Below are positions 1 through 8,200 of a stretch of DNA of 64,000 nt, one piece after another. Under the pieces are notes generated by a model. That model was not told the DNA's origin, did no database searches, and saw only the letters and a list, made by a program, of their open reading frames with translations. The DNA is from Achromobacter aegrifaciens. Its GTDB lineage: Bacteria; Pseudomonadota; Gammaproteobacteria; Burkholderiales; Burkholderiaceae_B. The stretch spans positions 372,001 to 436,000 of the forward strand of contig NZ_CADIJY010000001.1 in assembly GCF_902859735.1 (NCBI RefSeq), in the 5' to 3' direction. Every line of letters begins with the position of its first letter. The first letter of the stretch is position 1. Both the position numbers and the translations under genes were made by a program.

Positions 1-43
1 AGTCGGCCAGTTTGGGTTCGTCTTCGATGACCAGGATGCGCAT
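1..43 (-). CDS. Response regulator, OmpR family (N-terminus only)
   Basis: Only the first 14 codons lie in the window; the gene runs off the left edge. They read MRILVIEDEPKLAD, the beta1 strand plus the acidic pair (E7, D8, E9 region) of a receiver domain, in the style of heavy-metal/QseB-type OmpR regulators. It starts 45 nt after the phoR stop on the same strand, so it may be co-transcribed with phoBR or begin a separate two-component operon. No strong Shine-Dalgarno is visible before the ATG. Family is clear from the motif; subfamily and cognate kinase cannot be told from this fragment. Confidence 0.75.
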   Translation of the reverse strand, partial: MRILVIEDEPKLAD

Positions 44-88
44 GGCAGGAAATTTACCATCCGCGCTGCGTCAGGTCCGGCGGACGGC

Positions 89-1396
89 TCAGGCCGGGCT
101 GTCGATGGCGATGCGGTCGGGCGGAAAGCGCAGGGCGAACACGCTGCCCTTGCCGGGTTCGCTGGTGATCAGCAGTTCGGCGTCGTGGCGCATGGCGATG
201 TGCTTGGTGATCGCCAGGCCCAGGCCGGTGCCGCCCACCGCGCGCGAACGGCCGCGGTCCACGCGGTAGAAACGCTCGGTCAGGCGGGGCAGGTGGCGCG
301 CGGGGATGCCGATGCCGGTGTCCTGCACGCTGTAGCGCGCGCCGCCGTCTTCCTCGCGCTCCCAGCGCACGGTGATGGTGCCGCCGTCCGGCGTGTAGCG
401 CACCGCGTTGGTCAGCAGGTTGGACAGGGCCGAGGTCAGTTCGGTTTCGGCGCCCAGCACGTCCAGGGATTCATCGATGTGCCACTCCAGCACGTGGCGG
501 CCGCCCGACAGGGCCTCGATCTGCTGGCGCGCCTTCTGCAGCAGCGCGCCCATGTTGACCGCGCGCGGGTCGCTGCCCGGCGAGGATTCCAGCGTGGACA
601 GGGTCAGCAAGTCTTCGACGATGGCCTGCATGCGCTGGGCCTGCTCGTGCATCATGTCGATGTACTGCTCGCGTTGTTCGGCGGGCAGGGCGTCGGCGGG
701 CATGTCGCGCAGGGTTTCCAGAAAACCCGCCAGTACCGTCAGAGGCGTGCGCAATTCGTGCGAGACATTGGCCACGAAGTCGCGGCGCGTGGTTTCCAGG
801 CGTTCGATCTGGGTGACGTCGCGCGTGATCAGCAGGCGCTGGTTGCTGGCGTAGGCCGTCAGTTGCATCATCATCAGCCGCTCCTGGCCTTGCTGGCCCA
901 GGCGTACCAGTATGGGCTCGGGCCAGGACGGACGGTGCGCATATTCGACGAATTCGGGCGCGCGCAGCAGGTTCAGCAGGTTATGGCCGCGGTCGGCCGG
1001 CAGGCGCAGGCCCAGGTGCTGGCGCGCCATGCGGTTGCACCAGTCGATCTGGAAATCCTCGTTCAGCGTCACCGCGCCGTCCGGCAGCGCTTGCGCCGCG
1101 GCCAGCATGCCCTGCATGGTGTTCTGGGTTTCGTTCAGTTCGCGGGCCCGGGCGCGGGTGTAGCGGTACAGCGGCGCGAGGATGTCGTCCCAGGGACCGA
1201 CCGAAGCCGGCGGCGAGGTATCGGGGTGGTTGGCCCAGTGGGACACCAGGTGCAGGCGCCAGCTGCGCCAGAGCAGCATGGCGGCCAGCGCGAAGGAAAA
1301 CAGTATCCAGCCCGCCGGGTCTCCTATGAGCCATTGGGCCAGTAATGCGGCAACCGCCCACAGGGCGACCAGGAAAAGAGTGCGCAGCCAGATCAT
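89..1396 (-). CDS. phoR: Phosphate regulon sensor histidine kinase PhoR
   Basis: A 435-residue membrane histidine kinase, partner of the PhoB encoded just upstream. Two N-terminal transmembrane segments (about residues 5-23 and 28-46) are followed by a PAS-like region (about 95-195). The HisKA box is VSHELRTPLT with phospho-accepting His213. The HATPase_c domain carries an N box (SNLLTNAVRYTPDGG), DTGIGIP and GGTGLGLAI. Length and topology match PhoR (about 430 aa). I chose the ATG at 1396, 13 nt after the phoB stop, because a longer reading would run into phoB. It is expected to phosphorylate PhoB under low phosphate and dephosphorylate it when phosphate is plentiful; assignment to PhoR rests on pairing with PhoB. 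Confidence 0.9.
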   Translation of the reverse strand: MIWLRTLFLVALWAVAALLAQWLIGDPAGWILFSFALAAMLLWRSWRLHLVSHWANHPDTSPPASVGPWDDILAPLYRYTRARARELNETQNTMQGMLAAAQALPDGAVTLNEDFQIDWCNRMARQHLGLRLPADRGHNLLNLLRAPEFVEYAHRPSWPEPILVRLGQQGQERLMMMQLTAYASNQRLLITRDVTQIERLETTRRDFVANVSHELRTPLTVLAGFLETLRDMPADALPAEQREQYIDMMHEQAQRMQAIVEDLLTLSTLESSPGSDPRAVNMGALLQKARQQIEALSGGRHVLEWHIDESLDVLGAETELTSALSNLLTNAVRYTPDGGTITVRWEREEDGGARYSVQDTGIGIPARHLPRLTERFYRVDRGRSRAVGGTGLGLAITKHIAMRHDAELLITSEPGKGSVFALRFPPDRIAIDSPA

Positions 1397-1409
1397 CGTG
1401 CGGGAGTTT

Positions 1410-2108
1410 TTACCGCGTCGGGAGCTGGGCAGTAAACCGGTAGCCGCTGCCGCGGACCGTTTCCACGTGCGCGTCGTGGCCGCTGGGTTCCAGCGCTTTG
1501 CGCAGGCGGCGGATGTGTACATCGACCGTGCGCTCTTCCACGAAGACGTGGTCGCCCCAGACCTGATCCAGCAGCTGGGAACGCGAGAACACGCGTTCGG
1601 GGTGCGTCATGAAAAAGTGCAGCAGGCGGAATTCGGTGGGGCCGATCTGCAGCGACTGGCTGTTGCCCGACAGGCGATGCGTCACCGGATCCAGCTTCAG
1701 GCCGCCCACGTCGATCACGTCGTCGGTCAGCTGGGGGGCGCGGCGGCGCAGCACGGCCTTGATGCGCGCCATCAGCTCCTTGGGCGAGAAGGGCTTGGTA
1801 ATGTAGTCGTCGGCGCCGGCTTCCAGGCCGTCGACTTTGTCCTGCTCGGAACCCTTGGCGGTCAGCATGATCACCGGCACGGCGCGGGTGCGCTCGTCGT
1901 TGCGGAGTTTGCGCGCCATGGCCAGGCCGGAGGTGCCGGGCAGCATCCAGTCCAGCAGGATCAGGTCGGGAAGTTCGGCGCGGATCAGGGTCTGGGCCTG
2001 GTCGGCGTCGAAGGCGCGCAGCACCTTGTGTCCGGCGAAGGACAGGTTGACGGCGATCAGTTCCTGGATGGCGGGTTCGTCTTCGACGACGAGGATGGTG
2101 CTGGACAT
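1410..2108 (-). CDS. phoB: Phosphate regulon response regulator PhoB
   Basis: A 232-residue OmpR-family transcription factor. Receiver domain: acidic pocket D10/E11, phospho-acceptor D53 in LLDWMLPG, and K105 in DYITKPFSPKEL. The C-terminal winged helix spans about 130-230 and ends VETVRGSGYRF. Length and motifs match PhoB (229 aa in E. coli) rather than other OmpR members. phoR follows after 13 nt, so the pair is one operon transcribed away from ubiE. I looked for a Pho box (repeats like CTGTCAT) in 2109-2269 and saw no convincing one, so autoregulation is not shown by sequence. Confidence 0.92.
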   Translation of the reverse strand: MSSTILVVEDEPAIQELIAVNLSFAGHKVLRAFDADQAQTLIRAELPDLILLDWMLPGTSGLAMARKLRNDERTRAVPVIMLTAKGSEQDKVDGLEAGADDYITKPFSPKELMARIKAVLRRRAPQLTDDVIDVGGLKLDPVTHRLSGNSQSLQIGPTEFRLLHFFMTHPERVFSRSQLLDQVWGDHVFVEERTVDVHIRRLRKALEPSGHDAHVETVRGSGYRFTAQLPTR

Positions 2109-2269
2109 GGCGGATTGGGCACACTTCTGAGCGCCGGCGCGGCGCGAACATTGCGATAGTATGGCCGCAATATTTCAGGTATGTGACCGCCGGGCGTCAT
2201 CGTCCGCGTCCGCCGGCCGCCCGCGGGAGCCCGATAGGCTACCATTGAACGATATATCGGGAATTCACC

Positions 2270-3046
2270 ATGCAAAACCCCTCCGAATCGCAACATTCCG
2301 CGGATTCCGCCTCGCAATCGACCCATTTCGGCTTCCAGACGGTGCCGGAAGGCGAAAAGGCCCGCAAAGTCGCCGAAGTCTTCCATTCGGTCGCCCAGCG
2401 CTACGACGTCATGAACGATTTCATGTCGGCCGGGCTGCACCGCGTCTGGAAGGCGTTCACCATCGGCCGCGCCGCCATCCGCCCCGGCATGAAGGTGCTG
2501 GACATTGCGGGCGGCACGGGCGATCTGGCAAAGGCCTTCGCCAAGCGCGCCGGCCCCACGGGCGAGGTCTGGCTCACGGACATCAACGACTCCATGCTGC
2601 GCGTGGGCCGCGACCGCCTGACCGATGCCGGCCTGCTGGTCCCCACCGCCGTGTGCGACGCCGAGCGCCTGCCGTTCCCCACCGGCCATTTCGACCGCGT
2701 CAGCGTGGCTTTCGGTCTGCGCAACATGACCCACAAGGACCGCGCCCTGGCTGAAATGACCCGGGTGCTGAAGCCGGGCGGCAAGCTGCTGGTGCTGGAA
2801 TTTTCGCGCGTGGCCAAGCCGCTGGCCCCCGCCTACGACTGGTATTCCTTCAATGTGCTGCCCTGGCTGGGCAAGAAGGTTGCCAAGGACGAAGCCAGCT
2901 ACCGCTATCTGGCCGAATCCATCCGCATGCACCCCGACCAGGAAACCCTGGCGGACATGCTGCGCACGGCCGGGCTGGAACGGGTGCAGTACTTCAACCT
3001 GACCGCCGGCATCGCCGCTCTGCACGAAGGCGTGAAGCTGGGCTGA
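2270..3046 (+). CDS. ubiE: Demethylmenaquinone/2-methoxy-6-polyprenyl-1,4-benzoquinol methylase UbiE
   Basis: A SAM-dependent C-methyltransferase of ubiquinone (and menaquinone) synthesis, 258 aa (251 in E. coli). Family signatures: [20 protein letters not shown] (residues about 42-60), SAM motif [16 protein letters not shown] (77-90), and the UbiE-type [20 protein letters not shown] followed by [13 protein letters not shown]. It is the first gene of a plus-strand ubi cluster (ubiE, Tim44-like, ubiJ, ubiB). The upstream 160 nt are shared with divergent phoB and include an AT-rich stretch GATATATC about 20 nt before the ATG that may be part of the promoter. Confidence 0.95.
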   Translation: MQNPSESQHSADSASQSTHFGFQTVPEGEKARKVAEVFHSVAQRYDVMNDFMSAGLHRVWKAFTIGRAAIRPGMKVLDIAGGTGDLAKAFAKRAGPTGEVWLTDINDSMLRVGRDRLTDAGLLVPTAVCDAERLPFPTGHFDRVSVAFGLRNMTHKDRALAEMTRVLKPGGKLLVLEFSRVAKPLAPAYDWYSFNVLPWLGKKVAKDEASYRYLAESIRMHPDQETLADMLRTAGLERVQYFNLTAGIAALHEGVKLG

Positions 3047-3222
3047 TCCGCCCCGGCCATCCGGATTTTTCGCCGCCCTGCGGGAACTTGTGGGGCGGCG
3101 TCTTGTCCGTTATTCTTACGGTATTCAGATTAATGTAAGAAAAGTCGCGACGAAGGTCCCGCGGTCCGTGGGACTTCCTGCTGCTCGGGGCGGCAGGAGC
3201 GCGAGTACGAGGGAGCAAACCT

Positions 3223-4227
3223 ATGTCCAAATTCTGTCTTTCGCGGTTTGTCGCCGCGGCGCTGATCGCCGTTTCCGGCGCGGCACTGGTGACGGCGTCG
3301 TTTGACGCCGAAGCCCGCCGTGCGGGCGGCGGCAGCAGCGTCGGCCGACAATCCTCCAACGTGACCCAGCAGCGCCAGGCGACCACGCCGCCGACCGCCG
3401 CCAGCAACACGGCGGGCGCTACCGCCGCTCCGGCAGCCGCCGGCGCGGCCACGGCCGGCGCTGCCACTGCGGGCGCCGCCGCCAAGAGCGGCGCTTCGCG
3501 CTGGCTCGGCCCCATCGCCGGCATCGCCGCCGGCCTGGGTATCGCCGCGCTGCTCTCCAGCATGGGCCTGTCGGGCGCTTTCGCCGAGTTCCTCGGCTCC
3601 GCGCTGCTGATCGCCGCGGTCGTGTTCGCCGTCATGTTCATCATCCGCCGCCTGCGCGGCGCCGGTCCGCGCACTGCCACGCAGGGCGCGTTCGGTGGCG
3701 CCAACAACGCGCCGGGCCAGCAGCAACAGCAGCCGATGTGGCGTGAAACGCTGAAGCCGGCGGCTCCTGCGGCAGCGGCTCCGGTTGCCGCCGCCGCGGC
3801 GCCGGCCGCGATGCCCAAGATGGGCGACGACAACAACTGGTTCGTGCCGGGTGACTTCGATACGCCCAACTTCCTGAAGCAGGCCAAGGAGCAGTTCGTG
3901 CGCATCCAGGCCGTCTGGGACAGCGGTAGCACCGATGGCCTGCGCGAGTTCCTGACCGACGACCTGATCACCGAGCTCAAGCCGCAGCTGGCCGAACGCG
4001 GCGCGGCGCCCAACAAGACCGAAGTGGTCCTGCTGAACGCTGAAATGCTGGGCATCGAAACCGTGTCCGACGGCCACCTGGCCAGCGTGCGCTTCTCCGG
4101 CATGCTGCGCGAAGCGCCGGGCGCCGAGGCCTTCCGCTTCGAGGAAGTCTGGAACCTGTTCAAGCCCGCCAATGGCGGCTGGCTGCTGGCAGGCATCCAG
4201 CAGATCCCGGTGGATCTCGCCAGCTAA
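3223..4227 (+). CDS. Tim44-like domain membrane protein
   Basis: A 334-residue protein with an N-terminal hydrophobic signal (about 1-28), a low-complexity Ala/Thr/Gly region (35-92), two hydrophobic segments (about 95-112 and 116-142), and a C-terminal Tim44-like fold from about residue 205. That fold begins NFLKQAKEQFVRIQAVWDSG and ends in the typical EEVWNLFKPANGGWLLAGIQ. The Tim44-like domain belongs to the NTF2-like fold; bacterial members are poorly characterised. It sits inside the ubi cluster, about 180 nt after ubiE and before ubiJ, so a role linked to membranes or quinone synthesis is possible but is inference. It is followed by a good intrinsic terminator, so ubiJ–ubiB probably has its own promoter. 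Confidence 0.8.
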   Translation: MSKFCLSRFVAAALIAVSGAALVTASFDAEARRAGGGSSVGRQSSNVTQQRQATTPPTAASNTAGATAAPAAAGAATAGAATAGAAAKSGASRWLGPIAGIAAGLGIAALLSSMGLSGAFAEFLGSALLIAAVVFAVMFIIRRLRGAGPRTATQGAFGGANNAPGQQQQQPMWRETLKPAAPAAAAPVAAAAAPAAMPKMGDDNNWFVPGDFDTPNFLKQAKEQFVRIQAVWDSGSTDGLREFLTDDLITELKPQLAERGAAPNKTEVVLLNAEMLGIETVSDGHLASVRFSGMLREAPGAEAFRFEEVWNLFKPANGGWLLAGIQQIPVDLAS

Positions 4228-4286
4228 GCCTGGCCGGCCGGGGCCGATCCCCACCTCCGTTGCGGATGCCGCAAGGCATCTGTTTG

Positions 4287-4312
4287 AACCGGCCCTTACA
4301 GGGCCGGTTTTT
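4287..4312 (+). terminator. Intrinsic terminator after the Tim44-like gene
   Basis: Perfect 9-bp stem AACCGGCCC / GGGCCGGTT with a 5-nt loop (TTACA), running into TTTTT. It lies 60 nt past the Tim44-like stop and 100 nt before the ubiJ start. Confidence 0.85.
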
Positions 4313-4412
4313 CCATGTGCTTGCGCAAAACACCCAGCCATCTAACCCGTTACACTCCCGATTTACCCATTAACTTCCGCAACCCCCGCAATCGGGGCCG
4401 TTGCAGACCGCC

Positions 4413-5051
4413 ATGCTGCCTCTTCCGTTCCTGCCCACCCCCTCGCGACTGGCTGTAAGCGCGCTCAACGCCCTGTTGCGGCGCGAGGACTGGGCGCGCG
4501 CGCGCCTGGTCCGGCATGCGGGCAAGACGGTGCGTTTCGCGCTGGGCGGCTTCAGCCTGGGCCTCACCATCGATAGCGAAGGCCTGGCGGCCCAGGCCGA
4601 TGCGGCCGTGGTGCCCGACGTGACCCTGACGGTCGCGCCCGAAAAACTGCCGCTGCCGCGCCTGGGCGCGGACCGCGAGCGCCCCGATTTCGCCGAGGCC
4701 ACCCATATCTCGGGCGACGCGGCGCTGGCGCAGGTGGTGTCGGACCTGTCCACGCAGCTGCGCTGGGATCCGGAGGACGCGCTGGCCCGGGTGGTGGGCG
4801 ACATCGCCGCGCTGCGCCTGGTGGGTGGCGCGCGCGCGGCCGCCGGCGGCGCGCGCACGGCCAGCCTGAGACTGGCCGAGAACGTGTCCGAGTACCTGTC
4901 CGAGGAAAGCGGCATGCTGGCCAGCCGGCCCGCGCTGGAGCAGTGGCGGCTGGACCTGGCCGAGCTGAACGCCCGCGCCGATGCGCTGGCCCGCTCGGCC
5001 GCCGCGCTGCAAACCCGCCTGGCATCCGCCAGCGCAAAGCGGGGCGCCTGA
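4413..5051 (+). CDS. ubiJ: Ubiquinone biosynthesis accessory factor UbiJ (SCP2 domain)
   Basis: A 212-residue protein with an N-terminal SCP2/sterol-carrier lipid-binding domain (about residues 5-110) and a helical, Ala-rich C-terminal part that probably self-associates. UbiJ organises the aerobic Ubi enzyme complex and binds the isoprenoid tail of intermediates. Sequence identity to UbiJ is low in this family, so the call rests on the SCP2-like pattern, the length and above all the position 3 nt before ubiB. I use the ATG at 4413; an in-frame TTG 12 nt upstream is less likely. The ubiJ stop is at 5049-5051 and ubiB starts at 5055, so the two are translationally close. Confidence 0.85.
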   Translation: MLPLPFLPTPSRLAVSALNALLRREDWARARLVRHAGKTVRFALGGFSLGLTIDSEGLAAQADAAVVPDVTLTVAPEKLPLPRLGADRERPDFAEATHISGDAALAQVVSDLSTQLRWDPEDALARVVGDIAALRLVGGARAAAGGARTASLRLAENVSEYLSEESGMLASRPALEQWRLDLAELNARADALARSAAALQTRLASASAKRGA

Positions 5052-5054
5052 TAC

Positions 5055-6608
5055 ATGTTTCCCCTGCTGCGCCTTTTCCGCATCATTCTGGTTTCGCTGC
5101 GCTACGGCCTGGATGAGCTGGTGCTCTCCAGCCTGAACCATCCGCTGGCCACCTGCCTGCTGCGCGTCATCCGCCTGGGCACGCGTCCGCGCAAGCCGCG
5201 CGGCTTGAGGCTGCGCCTGGCGCTGGAGTCGCTGGGCCCCATCTTCGTGAAGTTCGGACAGGTGCTGTCCACCCGCCGCGACCTGATCCCCGCCGATATC
5301 GCCGACGAACTGGCGCTCTTGCAGGACCGCGTGCCGCCGTTCCCCTCGGCGCAGGCCGCGGCCTGCATCGAGGCGGCGCTGGGCGCGCCGCCCGAGAAGC
5401 TGTTCGCGCAGTTCGAAGTGGATCCGGTGGCCTCGGCCTCGATCGCGCAGGTGCACTTTGCCGTGCTGCACGACGGCCGCGAGGTCGCGGTCAAGGTGCT
5501 GCGCCCGGGCATGCTCAGCATCATCGAGAAAGACCTGTCGCTGCTGAAAGTGGTGGCGCGCATCATCGAGCGCCTGGGCGCCGACGGCCGCCGCCTGAAG
5601 CCGCGCGAAGTGGTGGCCGAGTTCGACAAGTACCTGCACGACGAGCTGGACCTGGTGCGAGAAGCGTCCAATTGCAGCCAGTTGCGCCGCAACTTCGGCC
5701 CCGAGTCCGGCCGCGGCGACATGCTGATCGTGCCCGAGGTGATCTGGGAATACACGGCATCCACGGTCTTCACCATGCAGCGCATGTACGGCATGCCGGT
5801 GGGCCAGGTGGAGCGCATGCGCGAGGCCGGCATCGACATCCCGACGCTGGCGCGCACCGGCGTGGAGATCTTCTTCACCCAGGTCTTCACCGACGGCTTC
5901 TTCCACGCCGACATGCACCCGGGCAACATCTACGTGTCCGACCGTCCGGAAACGCTGGGCAGCTACATCGCCCTGGACTTCGGCATCGTGGGCTCGCTGT
6001 CCGAGTTCGACAAGAATTACCTGGCGCAGAATTTCCTGGCCTTCTTCCACCGCGATTACCGCCGCGTGGCGCAACTGCACATTGAATCGGGCTGGGTGCC
6101 GCCCGATACGCGCGAAGAAGAACTGGAAGGCGCCGTGCGCGCCGTCTGCGAACCGTACTTTGACCGGCCATTGTCGGAGATCTCGCTGGGGCAGGTGCTC
6201 TTGCGGCTGTTCCAGACCTCGCGCCGGTTCAATGTGGAGATCCAGCCGCAGCTGGTCCTGTTGCAGAAGACCCTGCTGAACGTTGAAGGATTGGGCCGCC
6301 AGCTCGATCCCAACCTGGATCTCTGGAAGACCGCCAAGCCCTATCTGGAACGCTGGATGCGTCAGCGCGTCGGATTCAAGGGGCTGCGGCAGAGCCTGGA
6401 AAAAGAAGCCGCGCAGTGGTCGCAAATGCTGCCTGCTTTGCCCAGGCTGGTCCATGACCACCTGAGCCGTCCCAACGTCTCGCCCGCCTTGCTGGCCGAG
6501 ATGATCCAGTTGCGGCGGGCCCAGGAACAGAACAACCGGCTGGTTGCAGCGCTGGTTGGGGTGGCCGCGGTTGCCATCGGGGTCGCGATATGGGCCTTGA
6601 CCCGATAG
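5055..6608 (+). CDS. ubiB: Ubiquinone biosynthesis atypical kinase/ATPase UbiB
   Basis: A 517-residue ABC1/ADCK/UbiB protein (546 aa in E. coli). It carries the family KxGQ motif (K66-F-G-Q69) in [16 protein letters not shown], the Ala-rich loop ASASIAQVH that replaces the kinase P-loop, VAVKVLRPG, the catalytic loop ADMHPGNI and the metal site ALDFGIVG. The C-terminus ends in a hydrophobic helix ([20 protein letters not shown]) that anchors it in the inner membrane. UbiB supports coenzyme Q synthesis, probably by ATP-driven handling of lipid intermediates. It directly follows ubiJ. Confidence 0.95.
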   Translation: MFPLLRLFRIILVSLRYGLDELVLSSLNHPLATCLLRVIRLGTRPRKPRGLRLRLALESLGPIFVKFGQVLSTRRDLIPADIADELALLQDRVPPFPSAQAAACIEAALGAPPEKLFAQFEVDPVASASIAQVHFAVLHDGREVAVKVLRPGMLSIIEKDLSLLKVVARIIERLGADGRRLKPREVVAEFDKYLHDELDLVREASNCSQLRRNFGPESGRGDMLIVPEVIWEYTASTVFTMQRMYGMPVGQVERMREAGIDIPTLARTGVEIFFTQVFTDGFFHADMHPGNIYVSDRPETLGSYIALDFGIVGSLSEFDKNYLAQNFLAFFHRDYRRVAQLHIESGWVPPDTREEELEGAVRAVCEPYFDRPLSEISLGQVLLRLFQTSRRFNVEIQPQLVLLQKTLLNVEGLGRQLDPNLDLWKTAKPYLERWMRQRVGFKGLRQSLEKEAAQWSQMLPALPRLVHDHLSRPNVSPALLAEMIQLRRAQEQNNRLVAALVGVAAVAIGVAIWALTR

Positions 6609-6639
6609 GCGGCGCGATGATCTAGACGGTATCTGTCAT

Positions 6640-6655
6640 GTTTCATTCATGAAAC
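6640..6655. promoter_or_regulatory. Palindrome GTTTCAT-TC-ATGAAAC, possible operator
   Basis: Perfect 7-bp inverted repeat with a 2-nt centre, 30 nt after ubiB and about 140 nt before the diiron protein gene. Shape and spacing suit a TetR-type or similar dimer site. No regulator gene is adjacent, so the binding protein is unknown. There is no T-tract, so it is not a typical terminator. Confidence 0.4.
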
Positions 6656-6792
6656 GGTCATCATAGCTTCGCGGTACACGGCGAAAAATAGCGCTGCGGT
6701 GGATGAATGCAGCGCCCTCGCCGGCAGCGCGCGCGCCATTCTTAATCTCTATATCTATAGCCCCACTAGCGGGACGAATACAAGGGCAGACC

Positions 6793-7671
6793 ATGCTTTA
6801 TCCTGAACTCTTCAAGACCATGGAAGCCGTGCGCTGGAACATGGCGCATGACATTCCCTGGGGCGACTTCGATCGCAGCAAGCTCTCGGACGAGCAGGCA
6901 CACACGATCAAGATGAACGCCATCACGGAATGGGCCGCCTTGCCGGCCACCGAAATGTTCCTGCGCGACAACCGCGGCGACAGCGATTTCTGCGCGTTCA
7001 TGTCGGTGTGGTTCTTTGAAGAGCAGAAGCATTCGCTGGTGCTGATCGAATACCTGCGCCGCTTCCGTCCGGACCTGGTGCCCACCGAGGAAGAGCTGCA
7101 CAACGTGCGCTTCGAGTTCGACGCCGCGCCCGAACTCGAAACCCTGATGCTGCATTTCTGCGGCGAAGTCCGTTTGAACCACTGGTACCGCCGCGCCGCC
7201 GAATGGCACACGGAACCGGTCATCAAGGCCATCTACAAGACCGTGGCCCAGGACGAGGCCCGCCACGCCGGCGCCTACCTGCAGTACATGCGCCGCGCGC
7301 TGTACGACCGCGGCCAGGACACGAGCGAGCAGGCGCGCCTGGCGTTCTCCAAGATCGGCGTGCTGATGGCGTCGGCCGGCCGCACGCAGCAGGCCCTGCA
7401 TCCGACCAACCTGCACGTGAACAAGGACCTGTTCCCCAACGACACGGTGCAGTCGCGCCTGCCGGAACCCGGCTGGCTGGAGCACTGGCTGGACACGCAG
7501 ATCCGCTTTGACGGCGTGTGGGAGCAGAAGGTCGCCACCCGTATCCTGCACATCCTGTCCAAGCTGATGGACCGCAGCTTCGAAACGGTGAAGGACCTGA
7601 ACCGCTACCGCAAGGAAATGACGGCCCTGATCGTGCCCAAGGAAAAGCAGATCATCCTGGGCGGCGCCTGA
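6793..7671 (+). CDS. Ferritin-like diiron protein (acyl-ACP desaturase-like)
   Basis: A 292-residue helical protein with a complete carboxylate-bridged diiron ligand pattern: E46 in ITEW, the E77xxH80 pair in FFEEQKH, E125 in CGEVRLNH, and the E155xxH158 pair in AQDEARHAG. The two ExxH pairs spaced about 78 residues resemble soluble stearoyl-ACP desaturases and other ferritin-like oxidases. The ATG at 6793 is preceded by AAGGGCAG, and an upstream TTG-type extension is not needed. It stands alone between ubiB and rfaE2. The reaction is not known; fatty-acid desaturation or another O2-dependent oxidation are the main options. Confidence 0.7.
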   Translation: MLYPELFKTMEAVRWNMAHDIPWGDFDRSKLSDEQAHTIKMNAITEWAALPATEMFLRDNRGDSDFCAFMSVWFFEEQKHSLVLIEYLRRFRPDLVPTEEELHNVRFEFDAAPELETLMLHFCGEVRLNHWYRRAAEWHTEPVIKAIYKTVAQDEARHAGAYLQYMRRALYDRGQDTSEQARLAFSKIGVLMASAGRTQQALHPTNLHVNKDLFPNDTVQSRLPEPGWLEHWLDTQIRFDGVWEQKVATRILHILSKLMDRSFETVKDLNRYRKEMTALIVPKEKQIILGGA

Positions 7672-7693
7672 GCCGGGGCGATACAATCGCCGC

Positions 7694-8182
7694 ATGCCTG
7701 CCGCCCGTTTCGAATCCAAGGTCCTGTCCCGCGACGAATGCGTCGCTGCCGTCGCCGACGGCCGCTATCCGCGGCCGCTGGTGTTCACCAACGGCGTCTT
7801 CGACATCCTGCACCGGGGCCACGCGACCTACCTCGACCAGGCCGCCCAACTGGGCGCGACCCTGGTGGTGGCGGTGAACACCGACGAGTCGGTGCGGCGC
7901 CTGGGCAAGGGCGCCGAGCGTCCGCTGAATCGCATGGAAGACCGCGCCGCCTTGCTGGCGGCGCTGGGCTTCGTGACCGTGGTCACGTCCTTCCATGAAG
8001 ACACGCCCGAAGCCCTGATCGGCCAGCTCAAGCCGGACCTGATCGTCAAGGGCGGCGACTACGACATGGAAAAGCTGCCCGAGACCGCCCTGGTCAATAG
8101 CTGGGGCGGCCGCGCGGTGGCGATTCCATTCGAGTTCGAGCGCTCGACCACGGCGCTCGTGAAGAAAATCCAGAACAAGTAA
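7694..8182 (+). CDS. rfaE2: D-glycero-beta-D-manno-heptose 1-phosphate adenylyltransferase
   Basis: A 162-residue nucleotidyltransferase equal to the C-terminal domain of E. coli HldE. It shows TNGVFDILHRGH (residues 32-43, containing the nucleotide-binding HxGH) and the LKPDLIVKGGDY segment typical of the family. It makes ADP-heptose for the lipopolysaccharide inner core. The kinase domain is encoded separately and not in this window, as is usual in betaproteobacteria. It ends 18 nt before the convergent tolC-like gene. Confidence 0.93.
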   Translation: MPAARFESKVLSRDECVAAVADGRYPRPLVFTNGVFDILHRGHATYLDQAAQLGATLVVAVNTDESVRRLGKGAERPLNRMEDRAALLAALGFVTVVTSFHEDTPEALIGQLKPDLIVKGGDYDMEKLPETALVNSWGGRAVAIPFEFERSTTALVKKIQNK

Positions 8183-8200
8183 ACCGGGCCCCGTAGCGGC

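Noticed and set aside
2109-2269. Pho box in the phoB–ubiE promoter
   Set aside because: No pair of CTGTCAT-like repeats with 4-nt spacing could be found.
3071-3100. Terminator after ubiE (CGCCGCCC / GGGCGGCG)
   Set aside because: The stem exists but there is no T-tract on its 3' side on either strand, and it lies only shortly before the next gene's leader.
4350-6461. 703-codon open frame antisense to ubiJ–ubiB
   Set aside because: Shadow of two well-recognised genes; Gln/His/Arg-rich with no motif.
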